DNA from: an uncultured Clostridia bacterium
GTDB lineage: Bacteria; Bacillota; Clostridia; Oscillospirales; Acutalibacteraceae
Direction: 5' to 3'
Assembly: GCA_947598155.1 (NCBI GenBank)
Contig: CANQFC010000003.1
Span: 1 to 64,000, forward strand
Length of the DNA: 64,000 nucleotides
Shown piece by piece: positions 1-6,499 of this stretch. Every line of letters begins with the position of its first letter. Positions within the stretch are counted from its first letter, which is position 1. A model generated the notes under the pieces. That model was not told where the DNA came from. It worked only from the letters and a program-made list of their open reading frames with translations, and did no database searches. Both the position numbers and the translations under genes were made by a program.

Positions 1-99
1 AAGCGAAAAATTACACCGCAAAGGCACACTTTTTAATTTTTCCTCGGCTTTGTATCAAAATCTGCATGATTATATCATGTTCCTAATGATTTTGATACA
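1..99 (+). repeat. Cassette-array repeat, copy R1 (cut by window edge)
   Basis: First of five copies of an imperfect repeat that separates the small genes at 1-3035. It holds the shared block acaccgcaaaggc followed by an inverted repeat: tgtatcaaaatc is answered by gattttgataca, a 12-bp perfect stem across about 25 nt. The upstream part lies outside the window, so the array probably continues to the left. From base 67 onward it is identical to copy R3, because both border the same GNAT cassette. Confidence 0.8.
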
Positions 100-153
100 T
101 ACTGCCATATCGGCGGCGGAGAATTTGCCACTTATTTTTTCGGTAAATGGAAA

Positions 154-576
154 TTATAGTCGCTTAATGAATCTTTTTTGATCTTTTTCGTCAAGAAAAT
201 CCATTGCTCGATAAAACTTATGTGCCGCTGTTCTTTTCATTCCCGAATTAAGTCTTAACATATCAATACCATTATTTCTTGCCCACTGTTCCGCCTCGTT
301 CAAAAGCTCTTTGCCAAATCCACAGCGTTGGTAATCCTCGGCAACGGCTAAACCCAATATATTTGCCATGTCCTCACAATAAAGAACCTTATACTTTTCT
401 ACATGAACAAAGCCTACAATTTGGTTGTCAGTTTCAACAACAAATACTGCTTCCCTGCTTTCATCTAATTCATTGATCCTCGCCTCGATAAAACCTCTTT
501 CACATTCATATCCCAGTTCCTCAATGCAAATTTTCCTAACTTCTTCACAATCGGTAGATTTAATTTTTCTGACCAT
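154..576 (-). CDS. GNAT-family N-acetyltransferase (cassette copy 1)
   Basis: Small acetyltransferase that probably moves an acetyl group from acetyl-CoA to an amine; the substrate is unknown. The fold is seen in the N-terminal VRKIKSTDCEEVRKI strand-helix, the central strands around QIVGFVHVEK, the acetyl-CoA pyrophosphate loop region AEDYQRCGFGKELL and the C-terminal AAHKFYRAMDF. The reading frame can start at 618, but I chose the internal ATG at 576 (140 residues) because GGAGG lies 6 nt before it and the upstream ATG has no Shine-Dalgarno sequence. A possible -10 (TATACT) lies near 621-626 on this strand, so the cassette may carry its own promoter. A second, identical copy is at 1702-2124. 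Confidence 0.85.
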   Translation of the reverse strand: MVRKIKSTDCEEVRKICIEELGYECERGFIEARINELDESREAVFVVETDNQIVGFVHVEKYKVLYCEDMANILGLAVAEDYQRCGFGKELLNEAEQWARNNGIDMLRLNSGMKRTAAHKFYRAMDFLDEKDQKRFIKRL

Positions 577-618
577 AATATCCTCCGGCAAATCTCGGTC
601 TGTTTCTGTTATCTTCAT

Positions 619-650
619 CCAAAGTATAACACAAAAGTGTGAAAAAATCT
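619..650 (-). promoter_or_regulatory. Possible cassette-borne promoter for GNAT copy 1
   Basis: On the minus strand TATACT (621-626) stands 17 nt after a weak -35 (TAGATT). A small inverted repeat, CAC-ACTTTT-GTG, fills the spacer. The same bases occur before the second GNAT copy (about 2167-2198). The -10 is good and the -35 poor, so this is tentative; if real, the cassette does not depend on read-through. Confidence 0.35.
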
Positions 651-666
651 ACGACTGCCGCACCTG

Positions 667-789
667 GCAACGCAACTTATACACCGTAAGCGGAAAAATT
701 ACACCGCAAAGGCGCACTTTTCAATTATTCCTCGGCTTTGTATCAAAGTCTGCAAGATTATATCTATGTTCCTGCTGATTTTGATACAA
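667..789 (+). repeat. Cassette-array repeat, copy R2
   Basis: Begins gcaacgcaacttatacaccg, contains two direct acaccg(c/t)aa motifs, then an inverted repeat whose arms are about 20 nt (tttgtatcaaagtctgcaag against cctgctgattttgatacaaa, three mismatches) around a 14-nt AT-rich loop. Nearly identical to R4; both follow a GNAT cassette. It has no open reading frame of its own. Confidence 0.85.
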
Positions 790-862
790 AACAATTCTTA
801 TCACCGTTTAATCGTCAGTAAGCAGCGCTTCTATTTGCTCTTTTCAGCAAACAGTTAATTTA

Positions 863-1426
863 TCATTTCACAAAAGGAAATTTCCCTTCAATAAAATGTC
901 GATACTCCGGTTGGTCAATCGCCTCTTCATATTCTTTTTGCATGGTTCTTTCGATCCATTCCAATTGCGTCTGACTTGCGTCCTCATATCGTGAAACAGA
1001 AAGAAGTCCTTCCTGTTCCGCCGCAAGGATTGCCTCATAAGCATCCGGCACAAACTCGCAAGATTTTACAAGTACAGGATTGCTTGATGTCACCGCATCG
1101 GGTATCTGTATCTGAAAGCCAGAATCAGTCACCTCTTCTGCCGCATAAATATATCCGGATACCCCTTTATATGTATCTACCAGTGCGTTTGGGTAGTATT
1201 CTTCTATACGTTGTGTGCCGTCTTTATGAAAGCCATAAGAACCCCATTTCGTGCATTTCCCGAAAAAGTCAAATGCGGTTTCTTTACAATACTTTTCAAT
1301 GGCGTTGCTAAGATAAACCAGTACATTTTCACGCTTCTTTGAAAAGTAAATAAGCGGTATGCCATGATTGGAAATGCGCGGCTCCAGTAATTTGATGCCG
1401 CCTATAGGCGAAGCATGAAAATACAC
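863..1426 (-). CDS. Conserved hypothetical protein of the YFHASP type
   Basis: Soluble protein of about 187 residues with no signal peptide or membrane segment. Its opening VYFHASPIGGIKLLEPR, followed by PLIYFSKKRENVLVYLS and KWGSYGFHKDG, matches a small family I recall from Firmicutes genomes without a known function. The YFHASP-to-YFSKKR layout faintly resembles ADP-ribosyltransferase-like folds, but I see no complete catalytic triad and do not assign one. The frame runs back to 1549, into repeat R3. I prefer the GTG at 1426 because GGAGGT precedes it by 7 nt and the family seems to begin there; an ATG at 1441 is the alternative. It is the second cassette of the array. Confidence 0.7.
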   Translation of the reverse strand: MYFHASPIGGIKLLEPRISNHGIPLIYFSKKRENVLVYLSNAIEKYCKETAFDFFGKCTKWGSYGFHKDGTQRIEEYYPNALVDTYKGVSGYIYAAEEVTDSGFQIQIPDAVTSSNPVLVKSCEFVPDAYEAILAAEQEGLLSVSRYEDASQTQLEWIERTMQKEYEEAIDQPEYRHFIEGKFPFVK

Positions 1427-1526
1427 TCCATTTACCTCCATAAAATGCCGATAAACCGGGCGAATATGACCGTATCTCAATAAGTCGTACTGCAAAATCG
1501 TGAATAAATCTACCTCTATTAACCCT

Positions 1527-1648
1527 GCAACGCAATTTATACACCGCAAGCGGAAAAATTACACCTCAAAAGCATACTTTTCAATTATTCCTCGGCTTTG
1601 TATCAAACTCTGCAAGATTATATCATGTTCCTAATGATTTTGATACAT
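1527..1648 (+). repeat. Cassette-array repeat, copy R3
   Basis: Same architecture as R2: gcaacgcaatttatacaccg at the left, duplicated acacc motifs, then the tgtatcaaa / tttgataca hairpin. Its left half differs from R1 at several bases, while from 1615 rightward it is identical to R1. The boundary of the duplicated cassette therefore falls inside the hairpin. Confidence 0.85.
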
Positions 1649-1701
1649 ACTGCCATATCGGCGGCGGAGAATTTGCCACTTATTTTTTCGGTAAATGGAA
1701 A

Positions 1702-2124
1702 TTATAGTCGCTTAATGAATCTTTTTTGATCTTTTTCGTCAAGAAAATCCATTGCTCGATAAAACTTATGTGCCGCTGTTCTTTTCATTCCCGAATTAAG
1801 TCTTAACATATCAATACCATTATTTCTTGCCCACTGTTCCGCCTCGTTCAAAAGCTCTTTGCCAAATCCACAGCGTTGGTAATCCTCGGCAACGGCTAAA
1901 CCCAATATATTTGCCATGTCCTCACAATAAAGAACCTTATACTTTTCTACATGAACAAAGCCTACAATTTGGTTGTCAGTTTCAACAACAAATACTGCTT
2001 CCCTGCTTTCATCTAATTCATTGATCCTCGCCTCGATAAAACCTCTTTCACATTCATATCCCAGTTCCTCAATGCAAATTTTCCTAACTTCTTCACAATC
2101 GGTAGATTTAATTTTTCTGACCAT
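1702..2124 (-). CDS. GNAT-family N-acetyltransferase (cassette copy 2)
   Basis: Identical protein to the one encoded at 154-576; I find no base difference between 67-664 and 1615-2212. The same internal ATG with a strong GGAGG is chosen as start. Two functional copies in one array, with a different gene between them, point to a recent cassette duplication or to recombination between repeats. Acetyl-CoA-dependent acyl transfer is inferred from the GNAT fold; the substrate is unknown. An assembly artefact is less likely, because the flanking repeat copies differ at several bases. Confidence 0.85.
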   Translation of the reverse strand: MVRKIKSTDCEEVRKICIEELGYECERGFIEARINELDESREAVFVVETDNQIVGFVHVEKYKVLYCEDMANILGLAVAEDYQRCGFGKELLNEAEQWARNNGIDMLRLNSGMKRTAAHKFYRAMDFLDEKDQKRFIKRL

Positions 2125-2213
2125 AATATCCTCCGGCAAATCTCGGTCTGTTTCTGTTATCTTCATCCAAAGTATAACACAAAAGTGTGAAAAAATCTAC
2201 GACTGCCGCACCC

Positions 2214-2336
2214 GGCAACGCAACTTATACACCGTAAGCGGAAAAATTACACCGCAAAGGCGCACTTTTCAATTTTTCCTCGGCGTTGTATCAAAGTCCG
2301 CAAGATCATATCTATGTTCCTGCTGATTTTGATACA
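2214..2336 (+). repeat. Cassette-array repeat, copy R4
   Basis: Closely matches R2, including gcaacgcaacttatacaccg and the right arm cctgctgattttgataca. A few substitutions (ggcgttgtatcaaagtccgc) set it apart, so it is not a perfect duplicate. It separates the second GNAT cassette from the NUDIX cassette. Confidence 0.85.
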
Positions 2337-2351
2337 ATCAGATAGACGCAA

Positions 2352-2834
2352 CTACGGTTGTAATTCCTCCATGAATTTCTGCATACGTTCGGTTACCAAT
2401 TCGCTTTCTTTCATAGAGATGAGTTCATTTCTGCTCACCCACTTATACGCAATGGTTTCCCCATCCTGCAAGATGATACTGTCTTTTTTACAGTCCGTCA
2501 CACAAAGAAATTCAACATACAATGTATTATAGCCTCTCACTCGTCCTATTTCAGTCAAATGATCGGATTCAATTCCGGTTTCTTCCCGCAGCTCTCTCAC
2601 CGCACATTCCAAAGGAGTTTCTCCGCATAATGCCGAACCTCCCGCGGTAGCCTCCCACATACCGCCGAAATGTTTGCGTTTGTCACGTTGCATCAGCAAA
2701 TAGCTTCCGTCGTTATGTTTCACGATGATCTCGCTAACTAAATGAAAAAGCCCATCGGGAATAGGTTCTTCCCTTATCAACATCATATTGCTGATTTTAT
2801 TGAAATCTTTATCATAAGCATCCCATATTTCCAT
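2352..2834 (-). CDS. NUDIX hydrolase
   Basis: NUDIX-domain pyrophosphohydrolase of 160 residues, cytoplasmic. The Nudix box is complete: a glycine (GGSALCGET) leads through the spaced glutamate to RELREETGI, which supplies the metal-binding glutamates. The N-terminal part (EIWDAYDKDFN, then GLFHLVSEIIV) resembles the branch related to isopentenyl-diphosphate isomerase and to NUDIX proteins annotated as acting on ADP-ribose or oxidised nucleotides; the substrate cannot be read from sequence. The start is supported by GGAGGGG 8 nt upstream. Last complete gene of the cassette array, in the same orientation as the others. Confidence 0.9.
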   Translation of the reverse strand: MEIWDAYDKDFNKISNMMLIREEPIPDGLFHLVSEIIVKHNDGSYLLMQRDKRKHFGGMWEATAGGSALCGETPLECAVRELREETGIESDHLTEIGRVRGYNTLYVEFLCVTDCKKDSIILQDGETIAYKWVSRNELISMKESELVTERMQKFMEELQP

Positions 2835-2944
2835 ATACTTTTCCCCTCCATGTAAATACTTACGTCAGTCAAATGCAGTTCTTGCTATCCGGTCAATCAT
2901 ATCTCACAAACCGAAATAAACAGTCTTTCACCTGTTCCCGGCAC

Positions 2945-3034
2945 ACATTTTACACCGCAAGCGGAAAAATTACACCGCAAAGGCGCACTTTGGGGTTTTC
3001 CTAGGCTTTGTATCAAGCTCTACAAAATTATATC
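2945..3034 (+). repeat. Cassette-array repeat, copy R5 (one hairpin arm missing)
   Basis: Carries the left part (ttttacaccgcaagcgg, aaaggcgcacttt) and the first hairpin arm (ctttgtatcaagctcta), but the matching right arm is absent. At about 3034 the sequence switches into an unrelated hairpin also found at 31173-31201. It therefore marks the right edge of the cassette array. Confidence 0.75.
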
Positions 3035-3043
3035 CATTTTCGG

Positions 3044-3072
3044 AATCAGCGGGGATTTGGTCTCCGCCGATT
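3044..3072 (+). repeat. Conserved-loop hairpin, copy A
   Basis: aatcagcgg and ccgccgatt form a 9-bp stem with one mismatch around the loop ggatttggtct. The same 11-nt loop sits in a stem of different sequence (aatctgtgg / ccactgatt) on the minus strand at 31173-31201. The shared sequence also extends into cattttcgg just upstream. Function unknown; no gene is read across it with certainty. Confidence 0.6.
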
Positions 3073-3122
3073 TAAAGGCAGATAAAATCCCGCATTAAAA
3101 AATATCGGTCGGTTTTATTGAT

Positions 3123-3989
3123 TTAACTTACCGTGTAATTTTTTGCCCAGCCGTCAACTACCTGTTCAAATTCTTGACCCTTCATTTGGTAAAGGCAGTC
3201 GGAACGGTACTGAGAATAACATTCAAATTCGCCCTTCTCTGCGCTGACTCTCTGAACAAGAAATACATAGCTCCCCAAGCTTATAACGCCCGCTTTGTTT
3301 ATCTCGATTTTCTTGACCTCGTCCCAAAATCCGTCGGGGAAATTATCCGCTCCGCTTGAATTTACAACGGCATCGTGAATTTCGGCGGAATCTAAAATTT
3401 TAACCGCATCCTCAAACCCTGAGCCGCCGTTTATAACATCGGCCGCGTCTTTAAACGAGTCTTTCAGCTTTTCTTTTTGGCTTTCTGCCATTTCTGTTGT
3501 GCCGTTCTCCGAAATTTCAAAAAGGTAACCCGTTACAAACCGAATTGCGGCAAAATTTTGGCGAAAATACTCTTTTATATCATTTTCATTTACGGGAGAC
3601 GAGCCGTTTTCACCGTAACGCTCCTCCAAAAGAAGAGTTTTATAGACCTTGGAAAGCTCAATTTTATAAATCGTTTCCTTTGAAATACCGAGATTTGTGT
3701 AATAATTGCCCCAAAATTGCCAAATATTGTTGACGTCATCGGAAAGCTCTAACCGAGTGCTCTTAGGAACGGTAAGAGAATGGTTATTAAATTCGGAATT
3801 TACGGCAACATACCGCGTGATAAGGGCGTTTACATCTTCGCCCTCTTTGGCCGACGCTTTAAAATACGCCGTTATTTCACTGTCGATTTTTGTGCCGTTA
3901 ACTTTCACCGCCGCGTTTTTTCCGCAACCGGACAAGCACAAAACCAAAGTTAAAAGAGCAAGAAACAATGAAACCGTTTTTTTATACAT
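3123..3989 (-). CDS. Lipoprotein resembling SurA/PrsA-type foldases
   Basis: 288 residues with a lipoprotein signal (MYKKTVSLFLALLTLVLCLSGC; lipobox LSGC), so the mature protein should be anchored on the outer face of the membrane. The start of the mature part, VNGTKIDSEI followed by helical sequence, resembles the N-terminal region of PrsA/SurA chaperones. The C-terminal third (SGFEDAVKIL, GSYVFLVQRV) could be a degenerate parvulin-like domain, but I see no convincing peptidyl-prolyl isomerase signature. It overlaps the upstream membrane-protein gene by 8 bp, so the two are probably co-translated. Role in folding of exported proteins is inferred. Confidence 0.65.
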   Translation of the reverse strand: MYKKTVSLFLALLTLVLCLSGCGKNAAVKVNGTKIDSEITAYFKASAKEGEDVNALITRYVAVNSEFNNHSLTVPKSTRLELSDDVNNIWQFWGNYYTNLGISKETIYKIELSKVYKTLLLEERYGENGSSPVNENDIKEYFRQNFAAIRFVTGYLFEISENGTTEMAESQKEKLKDSFKDAADVINGGSGFEDAVKILDSAEIHDAVVNSSGADNFPDGFWDEVKKIEINKAGVISLGSYVFLVQRVSAEKGEFECYSQYRSDCLYQMKGQEFEQVVDGWAKNYTVS

Positions 3990-4686
3990 TGTTCTCCCCC
4001 TTTAAATATTCTTCGTAAAGCCTTTCCTTTATCAGCCTTATTTCTTCTTTTTTTCTGTTTTCTTCACGTATTTTTTGCTTGTTTTTGCCTATTATGCCGT
4101 TGCGCAGGAATGAAACCCAGAACATTCCGATAAGAGAACCCGCCGCGCAGACGCAAAAATCCGTCATTGTGTCAAGCACGCCCGTTTCGCGGCGCTGTAA
4201 ATTCAAGCCGTAAATACTGTCCATAGAAAATTCATAAATTTCCCAGCCGACTGAGATAAACTGCGCGTAGCAAATTGAGAAAAACGACGAAACGGCAGGC
4301 CCTAAATACCCTCTCTTGCGGAAAATGATATTTACAAGGTCATAGCCGAAATAAGCTGAAATAAGCCCGGCAATAAAATGAGTTAAAATATCTATATGCT
4401 CAAAATCCGTTCTGTTGTTAACGGTTGAACCTATGCAAACTGCGACAAAAATAAAAATGTTAAGCCCGGTAGCAGTTTCGGGCGAAACCTCAATGATAAA
4501 CGAGCGTGTGCCGAATATTTGAAAAAAATCCCAAAGATGAGTAAAAATTACGGCAAAAATCGCCTCAAGAAATTCAACTACCGAGCCGTGGAAAAGCCCG
4601 AAAATACCCCAAGCAATGATAATTGCACGAAGAGTTATCCATAAAATTTTATATGATTTTGGCAAATTACCGTAATTTTTCTGCAT
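3982..4686 (-). CDS. Polytopic membrane protein, YjdF/DUF2238-like
   Basis: 234 residues with about five to six membrane segments and a charged cytoplasmic tail (KNKQKIREENRKKEEI). The stretch HFIAGLISAYFGYDLV, then SVGWEIYEFSMDSIYG and ETGVLDTMTDFCVCAAGS, matches the WEIxEF...DTMxD pattern of the DUF2238/YjdF group of integral membrane proteins, whose function is unknown. It lies between two lipoprotein genes and overlaps the downstream one, which suggests a shared envelope role. Confidence 0.6.
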   Translation of the reverse strand: MQKNYGNLPKSYKILWITLRAIIIAWGIFGLFHGSVVEFLEAIFAVIFTHLWDFFQIFGTRSFIIEVSPETATGLNIFIFVAVCIGSTVNNRTDFEHIDILTHFIAGLISAYFGYDLVNIIFRKRGYLGPAVSSFFSICYAQFISVGWEIYEFSMDSIYGLNLQRRETGVLDTMTDFCVCAAGSLIGMFWVSFLRNGIIGKNKQKIREENRKKEEIRLIKERLYEEYLKGENNV

Positions 4687-4710
4687 CTTCTTACCGCTCT
4701 TTAAATATTA

Positions 4711-6432
4711 TCAAAATGAAACCGTTTTTATAAACGCAACGCTTTTTGTGCCGTCGCTTGCAGGCTGCATATTTCCAAATTCGCCGTCCGTGCTCGCGGT
4801 TTTGCCTGCAATAACCGCCTGACCGTTTACCGTTGTGCAAACTGCAAGGGCGCTGTCGTCACCCGTTCCGCCGTAACCTATTGCGGAAACGAAATTGCCG
4901 TTTGAATCAAATCTTACTGCAAACGCGTCCTTTCCGCCCTGATTTCCTATTGTGGCAAAATTGCGCGTCGCGGATTCGGCTTCGCCAACGGCGACAATAA
5001 AGCCCTGCGAGGTTATGGTAACGTCCTTAAACGTTTCGCGCTTGTTGCCGTAGAATGATTTTACAAAAGCAATACTTCCCGAGCCGGTAAACTTTGCGAT
5101 TACCGCGTCTTCATCGCCTTTATTTTTAATTCCCGCGGCGCCAATATCGCCGTCGCTTGAGGTTGAGGCCCCTACAATTACACAGCCTCCGTCATCGGTC
5201 ACGGATATTGACTCAAAACGCTCTCTTCCAGAACCGCCGAACGACTTTCCGAACTGAAGTTTCAAATCTCCGTTAAATTTAAAGACGCCCGCGTCCGCTC
5301 CGCCCTTTTTTTCATACGCAGTCTGCGTACTGCCGGCATTAAGGGACGCAACTGCGAAAACATCACCGTTCTTTGCTATTGAAAGATCCGTGAAATAATC
5401 GCCAAAACCGCCTATGCCTATTGTATTCTGCGGCTCGCCTGCCGCGTTGAATTTAACTATAACTGCGCGGGAATCGCCTTTCGGAATAGATAAAGACTCC
5501 GCGTCGCCGTCACGGGAATAGGAAAAGCCCGCCGCGTAAATGCTGCCGTCCGCGCCTTCCTTTACGCCGTAAAAATTCTCATTTGAAGTGCCGCCCCAAG
5601 ATTTTCTGAAAACCTCGCTGCCGTCTTCCGAAAGTTTCATAATGAACGCGTCATATTCTGAACCGTGAACCGTTATAAAGTCCTTTGCCCTTGTTTGGCC
5701 TGCTATAATCACACCGCCGTCTTTTGCCGGGGCAATGTCCTCTACGGAAACGCTTGTGGCGCCGCCAAATGCCTTTGACCAAATTAAAGTGCCGTCCTTA
5801 CCGTATTTACATATGGCAAATGCAATTTCTTTTGTGCCTGAAATTGACGCGAACATTCCGTCTTTTGAGGAACCGGAAACAGCGGCAAATGTACCTCCGT
5901 CGGCCGCGGGGACTAATGCCACGGCTTCATCTGAGCCCGTTGTACCGCCCATAGTTTTTGAAAAGCTCTCGTTTGCCGCTGAAATAATGGTAGTTTCAGT
6001 TACGGGGTCGCCCTCAGGAGTTGTAACAGGGTTTCCGCTTACGTCGGTAACAGTGACGGTTTCAACTGCCGTTGTCGTCGGATTTGAGGGGAACCAAATA
6101 CGCGTTGTAAGAACCTCGCCGTTTTCGCCGGTAACCGCCTCGTGATTTATATCGGTAACGGGCACGACAACCTGTTGAGGCTTGTAGTAAATAGACGTTT
6201 CAGGCTCGCCGTCCGCATTTGTAACGACATTGCCGTTTCCGTCTGTAATTGTAATTACCGAAGTTTCGGGAATAACGGTTATCGGCTCGCCGTTGACATC
6301 GGTAAGCTGAACTCCGTTTTCATCCGTAACATAGGCCGCTCCGTCGGCGCCTTTCTTTTTGCACGCCGCAAGGACGAACATAACAGAGATAAAAATAGCT
6401 GTGATAATAATAACTGCTTTTCTGTTTTTCAT
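4711..6432 (-). CDS. Surface lipoprotein with repeat stalk and beta-propeller-like domain
   Basis: 573 residues from the ATG at 6432, which follows GAGGGG; the frame opens 24 bases earlier without a Shine-Dalgarno sequence. A signal peptide ends in VLAAC, a lipobox. Residues of about 30-150 are tandem variants of VTDxNGxxVTxxxGEPxT, a threonine/valine-rich stalk. The rest is made of about seven units of roughly 55 residues, each with a Gly-rich turn (KAFGG, KSWGG, GIGGFG, KSFGG, KSFYG, GYGG) and a DGG(V/C)(I/V)(I/V)AG strand, like SBBP-type propeller repeats. Likely displayed on the cell surface; ligand unknown. It lies between the GH13 enzyme gene and the membrane-protein gene on the same strand. 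Confidence 0.75.
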   Translation of the reverse strand: MKNRKAVIIITAIFISVMFVLAACKKKGADGAAYVTDENGVQLTDVNGEPITVIPETSVITITDGNGNVVTNADGEPETSIYYKPQQVVVPVTDINHEAVTGENGEVLTTRIWFPSNPTTTAVETVTVTDVSGNPVTTPEGDPVTETTIISAANESFSKTMGGTTGSDEAVALVPAADGGTFAAVSGSSKDGMFASISGTKEIAFAICKYGKDGTLIWSKAFGGATSVSVEDIAPAKDGGVIIAGQTRAKDFITVHGSEYDAFIMKLSEDGSEVFRKSWGGTSNENFYGVKEGADGSIYAAGFSYSRDGDAESLSIPKGDSRAVIVKFNAAGEPQNTIGIGGFGDYFTDLSIAKNGDVFAVASLNAGSTQTAYEKKGGADAGVFKFNGDLKLQFGKSFGGSGRERFESISVTDDGGCVIVGASTSSDGDIGAAGIKNKGDEDAVIAKFTGSGSIAFVKSFYGNKRETFKDVTITSQGFIVAVGEAESATRNFATIGNQGGKDAFAVRFDSNGNFVSAIGYGGTGDDSALAVCTTVNGQAVIAGKTASTDGEFGNMQPASDGTKSVAFIKTVSF

Positions 6433-6499
6433 ATAAATTCCCCTCTTCAAAAACAAAGAAATATATACAATATAAATATACCATAACGAGAGTAAATTA

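Noticed and set aside
425-778. 117-codon plus-strand frames over the GNAT cassettes (also 1973-2326)
   Set aside because: They are antisense to a clear GNAT gene and run into the repeat; the composition is that of a shadow frame.
1-3035. CRISPR array
   Set aside because: The repeats are ~120 bp and are separated by whole genes, not by short spacers.
4711-6432. Reading the propeller lipoprotein as a solute-binding or enzyme lipoprotein
   Set aside because: No binding-protein signature or catalytic motif is visible; the sequence is tandem beta repeats throughout.
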